A stretch of DNA of 64,000 nt from Parelaphostrongylus tenuis. Taxonomy: Eukaryota; Nematoda; Chromadorea; Rhabditida; Metastrongylidae. Below are positions 49,015-59,300 of this stretch, piece after piece. Below the pieces are notes generated by a model that worked only from the letters and a program-made list of their open reading frames with translations, had not been told where the DNA came from and did not search any database. A program made the translations under genes and the position numbers. Location: NCBI GenBank assembly GCA_019055375.1, contig JAHQIW010005183.1:1-64000 (forward strand), read 5' to 3'. Within the stretch, counting starts at the first letter, position 1. Each line of letters begins with the position of its first letter.

Positions 49015-52000
49015 ATGAAATACGCTCAACTTGTTATTGGACCAGCTGGGAGTGGAAAGGTAATAGACTTTTGTATGCATTTTTTTTAGTGTTATGAAGT
49101 TTTATTGAGCAAATTAACGCGACGGTTTTCAGTCAACATATTGTTCGGTGATTTATAACCATTGCTCAAGTATTGGCCGTCGTGTACAGGTCGTGAACCT
49201 CGACCCTGCAGCTGAATCGTTCAATTATCCACCGGCGGTTGGTTAGTGGAAGCATTTCATCGTATTACCATTCTATTATCAAGCTCTGGAGTATACATTT
49301 AGACTCTATTTTGCGAGTTAACTCTTTCGTTGCTACTGCCGTCTTCGGCTTGTGGGCGGTTCGGACGGCTACGGAAGCAGGGGACAAGAGATAGCGATGA
49401 TTCTTTAGCGGCTGACAAAAGATAATTTTTGTTGGTCCGGTCAATTTTTACTGGGGGTAGCTCGAAGCTTCACAAGCCGTACAAACAGCGCGAACACGCG
49501 TGCATCGTTTTCGACTCACGTTGTAGCCAATGAGCTAACCTGTTATGATATTAGCGACTTCATTCATCTTTGACGAAAACATTAATTTTAGCGTGAACAT
49601 CTAACTTTAGGCACTTCTCTCTTGGCCATAATCAATTTGTTTCATGAATTTGGATGTCCAAAAATGTTGAGTGATATGCAAAATTTAACCTCGGCTGAGA
49701 GCTGAACCCGCATGGAAACCACTTGGCACGCGCTCCCGAGAAGGTTGACACCCAGGTTCAAGTCCCGTCCGAGGTTATAAGTTTTTATACCGCTGCTAAA
49801 AAGTAGTTAAATAAAGCTTGTTTTGTAAAAGTGATCACGACTTGTCGTTCACTACATATAACTTGCTGCATAAGGTTTATTGGTAGAGTCGTTAAGTGGT
49901 TTTTCTGAATATCAAATAGTGTTATGAAATTGTTGTCTCTTGAGAAGTGAAAAAATAGTGGTAGTTCTTTAATTTTTTGTCTTTGGAGATGTTGAAGACG
50001 AATAGTTTACATATATCAGATGTTCGACAGCTGATCTCTGTTGATGATATCACTGAAGACAAAGAATTGGCTCTAGGTCCGAACGGAGCACTAGTGTTTT
50101 GCATGGAGTTGGTTTTAGTCTATTCGAACCGAAATCAGACCTTATCTCATCGATTGCTGAAAGTCTACTTATTTAGATACATAATCCAGAATTTGGACTG
50201 GCTTCACGACGAACTGGATGAGGATGACGACGATTATTTTCTGTTTGATTGTCCAGGTCAAATCGAGCTATATAGTCATTTGCCGGTAATGCGCCAATTG
50301 GTTGACGCTCTGAAGTTAGTGGCATCTATAGAATTGAACCTATTTAACTTTTGATCAATGATCATAATGCCATTTTCTACTTTTTTTTTATTCTTTCCTA
50401 CATTTGTGAGGCACACCTTTACTGCAAGGTCTTTATGATCATGATAATGTTATTCTCATATTGCTTTTTTTTCTTTCAAGATCTTGTGGACGGAGTGCTT
50501 AATTGCCTGACCCGTCCGTCATCACAATTTACTTTTTGAATCCCAACACCTCTTGCATTCTTTCGTCTCCTTGTTTTCATCACCTACAAGGCCTCCCGAA
50601 CATCCCACATCTTGCTTCGACTACTGCTTGGGTAATCTGTCCTCATTAGAAGTGTCGTAGAATCCCGTTGGAGACGATTCTCTTCGAAATCCTGTAGGTA
50701 GCCGGTTTGAGGTGTTCCATGATGGACTGCAAGAGAGTGTTAAGGAGATAACCCAGCTTTTGCTTGTCCCTTGTTTTCTGATATACTGGATCACTAGCCA
50801 CTGAGCCCAGCCAGCCATCGGTGTAGAGTACTCAAGCTGATCAGAAAGTAGAGCACGTTTAATTTAGAATTTTGTAAAAATCCACTGAATCAAGTTGAAT
50901 TTGATACTTGTGTGATTAGATTATGTTATATTTTTCTCGTTCATAATCTAACATTTCCGCCCATTCTATATTTGTATGTGTATAGTAGTGTAGCAATATT
51001 GTAGATGTATATAATAACGTAAGATATACTCCAACATAGGGCGCCAAGGCCGAGTGGTTGTGATATTCGTCGCGGCTCCTGTGGAGCCGAGCTCCACCTC
51101 CCAACTTTCTCCGATTGTGAACATAACGTCCTATGGAACGCCTCAGCAAGGCTGTCCTCGAGATTGCAAGGAGCTCGCTCAACCAGTTCCTAGGACTTTC
51201 AAGAAGAAGACGAAAACCGAATTGAATGCTAGAAATACTGGGATCCTCGCAGGTAAAAAAAACTGTGATGATAAATCAATTAAAGAAACTACAGTATAAT
51301 AAAACGAGACTTCATGGAATAACAACATAGCAGAGCAATGTATTACATTATTACTCTAATTTTTGTTACCAAGGTTCCTTGGAAATCCGCATTTCCGAAA
51401 CATGTACACTATTTACTTCCATTAACCTCTGCTTTGTTTTAGAACTTGGGACTTCAATGTGTGTTCTGTATTTTTGATCGACACTAATTTTGTACTTGAG
51501 GCTGAGAAGTGGGTTTATGCATTTAAATCTTTTTGATACTCTCAGTAATTATTGAGTTTAAACTTTCGTTTCGAGTGTTTTCTTGAGATCACAGATCAAA
51601 TTTCAATATGCTTGGTAATCATTTTTAAGCCATGCATGTCATTGGCCTGTCAAAGAGGGCTGACTTATAGAGCCCGATACACGTGTTTTCGATCTTGCGA
51701 TCTCGTCAGTCGGGCAGTTGCCCTTTCTTGCCTTTTGTAAATCCTGTGTGGGTGCTCCAGTCCACACACTAAGAGTTAGCGACAACGAAAGTTTTACTAT
51801 CTATGTCCAGTGAAATTATTAGCGAACCAGAGTGTTGTGCACTCGATTGCTCGTGGCTAGTATGTTCAATATATAATAACTTTCACACAGATTGGCAAAA
51901 GGCGAAAAAGGGTAATTGCCCGACTGACGAGATCGCAAGATCGAAGCACGTGTATCGGGCTCTATAAGTCAGCCCTCTTTGATAGACCACTGACATGCGT

Positions 52001-52707
52001 GGCTCAAAAATAATTACCAGGCATATCGAGTTCAATTAATACACTGGAACTTGTATAGGTTTATTGCTGGAGCTCTTACGGCTCTTTCGGCAATGGTGGC
52101 TATCGAGACACCATGTGTGAATGTGCTTACTAAAATGGATCTTTTGTCTGATCGAAATAAAGCATTGGTATGTGTTTGTCTTTCAGAGGTTACGGTTTTC
52201 CATTTTTTAAATAAAGTAATTTGTTTCAGGTTGAAGATTTTCTCGATACTGACACTAGAAGCATTGTTGAACACGACACAGTCCACATCTGGAACGAACG
52301 TCATCGCCAATTGACTAAGGCCATAGCACAGGTGCGTCAACTAAGAGGACAGCTACTATAGTTTATATGGAAGAAGAGTGCTAGCAAAGCACTGACTTTG
52401 GTGGTGTAGTGGTAGCGCACGCTCTCGGTATAGGTGGACCGCGTTCACCCCCGCCTGGGGTTGAATGTTTTGCATACCATCATTACTCTTAGATATGAAA
52501 ATGTTAGGTAAGGTGTGTTTGATTCAAATCCAAACCAACGTTTTGTAGGTAATCGAAGATTATTCCATTGTAAAATTCGTTTCGTTGAATTCGGATGATG
52601 AGGAGAGCATCGAGCAGTTATTGCTGGTTATCGATACCACTATACAGTATGGAGAGGATCTAGAGGTTAAGGACAGATATCCGGAGGAACAAGATCCAGA
52701 GGAGTGA
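49015..52707 (+). CDS. GPN3: GPN-loop GTPase 3
   Basis: GPN3 acts with GPN1 and GPN2 in cytoplasmic assembly and nuclear import of RNA polymerase II. Exons: 49015-49059, 49133-49241, 50020-50111, 50190-50314, 51443-51508, 52059-52167, 52230-52331, 52549-52707. Phases fit throughout, giving about 270 aa, close to the family length. Motifs seen are P-loop GPAGSGKST split by intron 1, NLDPAAE, the GPN loop within [43 protein letters not shown] (base recognition) and the conserved C-terminal [17 protein letters not shown]. The ATG at 49015 is the only sensible start ([12 protein letters not shown]). Intron 3 (78 nt) has no in-frame stop, so its retention would add 26 codons. Intron 5 holds two hammerheads. 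The gene lies 660 bp upstream of the KANSL2/INO80D-like gene on the same strand. Confidence 0.95.
49666..49800 (+). repeat. tRNA-like SINE-B copy (GPN3 intron)
   Basis: CACTTGGCACGCGCTCCCGAGAAGG followed by CAGGTTCAAGTCC (B box) is enclosed by AACCTCGG/CCGAGGTT arms. TTGAGTGATATGCAAAA upstream recurs near 19340. Confidence 0.6.
50588..50830. repeat. dispersed repeat, also at 4590-4790 (GPN3 intron)
   Basis: It shares CTTCGACTACTGCTT, a GTCGTAGAAT block and GGAGACGATTCTC with 4660-4775. A tRNA-like CACTAGCCACTGAGCCCAGC lies at its right end in the minus sense. Type unresolved. Confidence 0.4.
51042..51290 (+). repeat. SINE-C copy (GPN3 intron)
   Basis: It starts AAGGCCGAGTGGTTGTGATA, then CGTCGCGGCTC, GTGAACATAACGTCCTATGG, CAAGGCTGTCCTCGAGATTG, GAAGAAGACGAAAACCG and GAATGCTAGAAATACTGGGA, with an A-rich tail from about 51251. 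It is the best-preserved SINE-C copy here. Confidence 0.7.
51655..51725 (-). ncRNA. hammerhead ribozyme, core insertion (HHR-N)
   Basis: Minus strand: CTGACGA (51703-51709 on +), stem II GATC/GATC with GCAA loop, and perfect stem I GCCCGA/TCGGGC. The second core strand reads GAAAAC (51685-51690), with one extra A. The cleavage triplet is GTA. The extra base probably impairs activity. Confidence 0.75.
51908..51975 (+). ncRNA. hammerhead ribozyme, core-mutated (HHR-O)
   Basis: Stem I is GCCCGA (51918-51923)/TCGGGC (51955-51960). CTGACGA is at 51924-51930, stem II is GATC-GCAA-GATC, the core reads GAAGC at 51943-51947, CACGTG follows, and GTA is at 51952-51954. The GAAA to GAAG change hits a conserved core adenine. 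It lies sense-oriented in the GPN3 intron. Confidence 0.78.
52390..52480 (+). repeat. tRNA-like SINE-B copy (GPN3 intron)
   Basis: GTGGTGTAGTGGTAGCGCACG is a good box A. The B box region CGTTCACCCC is eroded. The layout matches the minus-strand copy at 38175-38258. Confidence 0.5.
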
Positions 52708-53368
52708 GGAAAAACGTATTTCATTTATTCGTGTCTTATTTAGTGTCATCTCTGAGTTTTTATTGCTTCTCATTGTCCACAGCGAAAAAATTGCCCACCA
52801 GAGAAATTATAATCAGATAGGTACTTATGATGCCGGTTCTACACTTATTTTTGTTTGAATTCTCATTATCTCCGTTGGTTTTGCTGTTCAGCATTCAACC
52901 AATGTAAATTTATTTGCTGTATCTTCAGTGGCTAACTTCAAATGCTTTAAATAGCGGTTCTACAAAGTTACAAAGTTTTCTAAAGATAGATAGTTTTCGA
53001 ATTTCTACGATTATTTGAGGTATAGTGCTCTAAGCACGAGATCGTCTCGCTGTATTTCATGTAGGGTAGTGCTTCGGTAACGCATTTGTCTACCTCTGTT
53101 ATTTGAGTTGTTTCGACAGGAGTTTCTCTCATTGATATCACTTTGATTTGATGATTTACCCAAGTTTAGTGTTATTTGTTATACTTCGTTTTCATTCTAT
53201 CTGTTACCTGTTGTCCTTGATTGAAGATTCTATAGTTATCTGTAGTTCTTACTTCTCATGGGTTATCAGCATTCCTGGTACGTATCTTTGTGATTCCGAT
53301 CATTATCGATGTTTTTGTCTGAATCTGAACTTTTGAGACTTTAGCTGTCGAATTGGAGTTTTGCGACA
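52708..53368. other. GPN3 3' region and short intergenic gap
   Basis: AT-rich sequence with no repeat or gene recognised. A TTTAG at 53340-53344 just upstream of the next ATG could be a trans-splice acceptor, which cannot be proven from sequence. Confidence 0.4.
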
Positions 53369-56300
53369 ATGGCGGACGATGATGGGAGCCCAAATAGGCG
53401 AGACTCTGGGTGAGCTCTACTGAGGTTTTTCTAGTAGTGTCTTATGTTCGTAAGGTTTGTGCTTGCACCTGTAATTATTTTATTTTAGCGAATCTGATAA
53501 ATCTGGAGGACTTAGGGAAGTTCACAATGATGAGGTGAAATTTATCACGCTTCCATTTGTGTAGATTGTCACTAGTCAAAGAATGTTAGGATTTGAAGGC
53601 TGAAGTAATGGAAACATCATCGCCAATGCTCTCATCTAATGATATAGCAGCTGCTGATTTGGATGGCGGTGATGACCACGATCATGGTTCTCCAGCGGGG
53701 TCGGTGCACAGCAGTGGAGGTACTTTCTCCTCTTTTCATATGCCTGGAAATCTCCTCAGAACGTTGCGAATGTTAAGCCTCATCTCCACATATACCATCC
53801 AACCAAAACAACAATGATCAGAAAGGTGAAAAGAGCTCCTGTTCTCGTCGAAAAAGAGGTGGAGGACAGACTTCAGTCATTTGTCAATTTGTCGACACCA
53901 CAGGCCGAGGAATCGTGGTCAGTTTTGGTGTATAGATATTCTGTTTAGGTTTTTTTTTTGAGTTCACATTGTGTATATTAGACTACTCCCACTTCATAAC
54001 AAAGAGAATCATGAATGGCTCATGTCTCCTATTTTTCGATCGTCTTCGTACTTGATGAAGATAAAAAAACATTGGAAAATTCTGACAACTTTCTCGAAAA
54101 TATTATCTGGTCATGTTCGCGAAGACCGAATTTTGTCAACGTTTCCGTGACTGTGTTCTCGTTTGCGAAAAACCTTCGGTAATTTTTTGGTAACGACATC
54201 TCTTGAGGTCTTGCTTTATTGATAAATCGTCATAGCTGACCTCGTCCTGTTGTTCCAAGAGTGTATAATTTTATAAGGTCTCCCTTAATTCAATTTTCCT
54301 TAAAACAACTTGAATTTTACTGTCAAAGTGTTTTGTAGTAGAATTGCACAATTATGCATACGATGTGTCACCCTAAACGTCGGATTTGTGTAATTGAATC
54401 TCTATTAATAGTCCTTAGAAAATCTTTCTATCAATTTCACCATTCATAAATAAATAGATTGTTTCCTTTTAGAACAGACAAGTGTTGTTATAAAAGGATC
54501 ACTGAACACCGGCTGACGTTTCAGTGGTTTCACAACTTTGAGTGCCAGGAAGGGTCAAAAGACGCGCAGTGTATTTAGTCGAACTCTTTTTTTAGCTTTA
54601 GCACCAGAGCTCGAAATCTAAATCTTAGTTGCTTTGGAAAAGTACTTCTGTTGAAATACTAATCAGTTTGTTTTTTGAGTTTTAGTTAGTGATGGAGACC
54701 AGCCGCGCCGTCTTGCATGGGTGAGAATGTGCCAAGCTTAGGTTAAATAATAAGCATTGGCTTCAGACGCGTGATCTAATATGATTAGGTTCTTCTTCTA
54801 GTGGTCCATCTTCTATCTGTTGTGATTACGCCATGTTTGACTGAATCTCTACATGTTGGGTTTTCTTTTCCAAGCTCTGAGGAAATTGAAACCATTGATA
54901 ATTCAGTCAGTAATAAGTAACAGTACATCTGTGGTACAAGATGAAGAAAGAAAGCAGTTAAAAATATAGTAACTAAGTACAAAACAAATGGAAGCGATAC
55001 GCTGTATTGCAGAAATAGTGATAGAACTAGAGATCCAATAGGGCAGTGATTAACATACGTTCCTGATATGTAAGAAACGCGGGTTCTACTCCCACTTGAG
55101 CTTCAAAGTTCTGCCTACAATCCTGTACTATTGCAAATCCTAAGCAATGTTATACAAACGCGAAATGAGCTGGAAGCGTGATGACGACCTCAGAATACCA
55201 ACTAAAGGCAGATGTCCCTGCAATAGGCGTCGCTATTCCCATCGACTGTTTTTTCGGTTGTGCAGGTGTTGAATGCAAAACGGTTACAAGCACTTCTCAG
55301 TCGACTGTGAGACAAAGTAATGTGCCATCTACTATCGCTCTATAGATCCTTTTTAGGATTTTCAAGAAGGCGAGACGTTTGAAACAGCCGCTTTCGCATA
55401 AATATCCTTTCAAAAGCCTCTTTCTTCTGCTTGTGAAAAAAACTTCACCTTATTCGTCGGTAGCGGGATATCTAAACTGATAAATGTGATCGCTAACATG
55501 TTGATTTTTCTACAGAATTCCTTTATTTGAAACCTCTGGAAGTGCACTTTCTCATATTGTATCACTCGATAAGATGCAGAAGACTCGTGAAAATATCTTC
55601 GTCATTCTTTGACCTATGTTTTTGCTACCATAATGGAGTTTTTGCCGATGTGCACGGCGTTCAAAAGACGTGTTCCTAAGGGTTTGATTAATTTCAGTGT
55701 AAACAACGAGCTATTCTTGGGTACAAATTCTGTATACGACACATTCTTCTGGACCCATCAGCACCTTACAAGCAGTGTGAACATCATCGAAAGCCGAAAA
55801 GTAGGTACTTGTAGCTCGGGCAGTTTTTTTTGTTACTTGCTTACTTGAGTAATTACTTGTTGTTATTTATTACTTGTTGCTTGTTAGCACTTGTGCAAGC
55901 TTCACGACATTGTATAAATTTTACATTAGTTTTATTGAGCCGACCTATCACTCTTTCACTTTTTTCGAGCTGCTTTCACTACGTTTCATCAAGTGATACG
56001 GCTCCAAGTAACCGAAAAACCCCATCAGAACAAATTGTTCTTGGAATTTCTCGGTTTTCAACGCTGTCATCTGCTGTGCTTCCCAGACATTCAGAAAAAG
56101 CAGGTGTCTTTATTGTCTCAAGACTGATGATTGTGGATATCACTGCGTTTCTCAGATCGGTTGTTTACATCTTTTTTGAATCATACGTTACATGAAAAGC
56201 AGTTCGGCGGCCGATGAAAGCATTCCTTTTCTCATATGGTTTGGTAGTACATCGTGAAAAAACTTTTTTCCTTGTGCCGGTCAAATTTCAGAGATTTTCT

Positions 56301-59300
56301 ATTCAGCCCATATCTGTTGTTCTAGAGTTAAATATTTTAGATGGGTGTCTCTATTTCTCAAAGTTTATTCCTGCTATTTGCTGACGATTTTTCGATGAAA
56401 TCAATTTGAGCACCATTGTTGACTATTGACTATTAACAATTCATGAAAATTAAAAATGAGATGGGATTGTAGATTTCTTTATTTATTCACCCCTGCATCC
56501 TCTGCTTTGTCGTTTTTTATAGGGTTGAAGTAGTACCGAAATATTCGGTAAACTGCCTTTTAGTCCTCACGTTAAAATGATCTATGAAATGTGACGTTTC
56601 AGGTAAGAAAGACCTTGCCACGCGGTGTACAAATGCTATTCGTAAGGACAAAGAGGAAAACTTCTGCAGTACTCATCTGATCATGAACGGAATGAAGGTT
56701 GGCGTTCATACTTTCCCTGTTCTCATATTTATCTCTCCCTATGATTTTGTGCTTTTAAGGAAGCCAAAAAGAAGGAAAAAACCTCCGCTGCTCCTCCAAC
56801 GAACACCGATGGCGCTGATATAGCCGAGCCTGTAGAATCGATGCAAGTAGTTCCTGGAAACGTTGACTGCTCAAGTGCCGGACAACCATTTGTATCACCG
56901 AACGAAATCCCCACCATCTTATCTCCCGACTGTCATGATGTTTCGCAGCCCTTCGCAGCATACACGGAAGCGGGGAGATTTGCTGGAGCATCGGCGTCGA
57001 GTTCTCCATTGATTGCCTGTGTGACTACATCTACGGTGACCGGTGTCATACCACAGCAACCAACCGTCGCTCCTACAACCGTTGTTCCAGCTATGTCGTC
57101 TACCCGACAGTCACTGCTGCCACAAGTGCCATCGGGCGCTACCACACTAAGGCAGTATGTGCAAAACAACACCTTCCTTTCTGGAAATTCACTTCGTCAA
57201 CCAGTACCTTCGTCCAACACTTCAGTACAACAACGACAACCAGCGCTTTTCCCGGTTGCTATTGCCGGATCGAGGGACACACGTCAACCGGTGTTAGCAC
57301 AGCTCAACATGGAGACTAAGCGGCACTTCGGAGTGCCAACTGGATTAGTATCGTCATTAGAACCACATATTGCGGCAACAGGTACGATACGTTCTTAGTT
57401 TCGGATCATTTTCATTGTGATAATTGGTAATTACTTGATCAGAAGTCAATTTTTTGAATGACTGAGGTACCTATGAGTGCGTTTAGGATCGACTTGGAGT
57501 TTTGCTCTCAAGTAACTGCAATTCGGTTTTTAGTCACGTTTATCGTGTTGTGATAAAAGCCTTAATCGTAGTATTTTCCTTGAAACGAGGTAGAGCAGGG
57601 TTAGTGTTTTAATGTCATAGGATTAGGAAAAAGTTCTGAGAAAATGGTTATAACTTTTTGGGTATCGGCCACTTTTTGTGTTTTTGGGCTCATTTGAAAA
57701 CCCGCCTTCTCCCGCGTTGATTGGTACATAATCTATTCACTTCGTTGATGCGTTGTTGATGATGATACTGATGCATCTTGACGCGTTCGCTTGCCACCGT
57801 TGTGTTTGAACCCAACAGCTATTCGATCATCATCAACAACTCAATTTGCTCGCTTGTTAGTTCCATCTTGAAATAAGTAGGTAAAGCGGGAGAATTCGGG
57901 GTTTCAAATGAGCCCGAAAACACAAAAAATGCCCGACACCCAAAATGCTACAAGCATTTTCTCAGAACTTTTTCCCCATCCTATTACCATTGAACAAATT
58001 GGTACTTCAAGCCGTGGTACGGTCCCCTCCTCGACCACTCTCTTGCGGTCAGTCAATTAACGTCCTAGAGAACGCCTTAGCTCAGCTATTTTCAAGACTG
58101 GATGGGGAATCGTCTCGAGCAACATTCTATGAACTTCATGGAAAAAATAAAACCCCTGAGCAGTAGGCGAAGTAGCGCTATAACGAAGTCTGTGCTGAAG
58201 TTTAAATTCACTTTTTGGAGCATTATATGCACAGTCTTCAGTTGTTTAGCGTGCAAGTATCTAATCAGTAGCGTAGAAAGAGTATTAGCGAAATGGGCGT
58301 CAGTGGTGTAAAGGGTGTGAGCACGCGCTCCCGGATAGAGTAGGACGCGGGTTTGAGTCCCACTGACGCAGTTTTACACATCACTGGGTATATCTGTATG
58401 ACCAGTGATGTAGATTGAATGATACATCACAGCACCGATAAAGCGGTCAGACAAAAAGGATTCTATCAGGTAAATGCTGCGTTCCGGACAAATCCGATGT
58501 TAAATTACCGAGCCGGCTGTAAGAAACGCTTGGTAAGCCCTGATCGCAGTACCAAACCATCGACCACATGCGTGTCGCAACCTATCCCTAACCACTACAG
58601 CTCACTTGCTATGAGTAGAAAGTGTACTTTAGATGAATCTGTCAACTGCGACATAATTCATTTAAAATATCTAATTATGTGATATTAGCGCCAACAACTG
58701 TTTAAAGTAGATGTGTTCTAGATGTGTCAAACAGCATGGCACCATGTATGATGCCTCCTCATCAATTGGCGGAACGTGAAGAAAATCGAATTTATGCTCA
58801 GCAACCACCAGTGAATATCGTTCAAGGCGTTGAACAGCATTCTGCCACAGCACCCTTGTGTCCTCCAACAATGATCGAATCTCAGCCGAACAGTGCCCAT
58901 GTACAACGCACTCCTCTTTCTGGTAATTTACAACAACAGCTGCTACAGACTCGACAACAGCCGCAGCAGCAGCCACAGCAGCAGCAAAAAGTGAACTTTA
59001 GCCAGGTATCCTGGTGTTTTGTGTACTAGAAGTGTTCTTTCCTTTTTACAAGAATAAATGGCATTTTAGCGACAAATTCCACCGGGTGCATTGGCTGCAT
59101 TACGTGCTCAAGCCCATCGCACTCGTTCAATGTCCTCAACTGCGATACAAAGGAATCATCCGCAGCTAGCAGCGAAGGTAAAAATTTGGATTTGTGTCAG
59201 ATTATGACAAGTCGTGGTGATGCACGTCCGGTTTAGTAAAACGACCTCTTCACAACTGATTCGTTGATATGGCTTGATTCTTTTCTTTCACTGTTATCTC

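Larger units (their letters stand above)
51613..52019. repeat. fold-back hammerhead element, subfamily 2 (GPN3 intron)
   Basis: A left arm (51613-51723) and right arm (51910-52019) are inverted copies of each other, each carrying a hammerhead that points outward (HHR-N on -, HHR-O on +). The 186-bp centre contains the rest of a minus-strand unit (GTGTGGGTGCTCCAGTCC...ATGTCCAGTGAAATTATTA...GCTCGTGGCTA), as at 19895-20040. Confidence 0.8.
57382..58721. other. intron with three SINE types and an inverted repeat
   Basis: It holds an inverted pair (about 57560-57720 and 57880-58000) around CTTTTTGTGTTTTTGGGCTC and GAGCCCGAAAACACAAAAA, a SINE-C-like block (58005-58200), a SINE-B tRNA-like element (58288-58376) and a degenerate minus-strand SINE-A (58470-58620). 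Confidence 0.6.

Noticed and set aside
56933..57172. Minus-strand Cys/Val-rich frame
   Set aside because: It lies opposite a long coding exon of the KANSL2/INO80D-like gene whose frame and splice phases fit, so it is a shadow.
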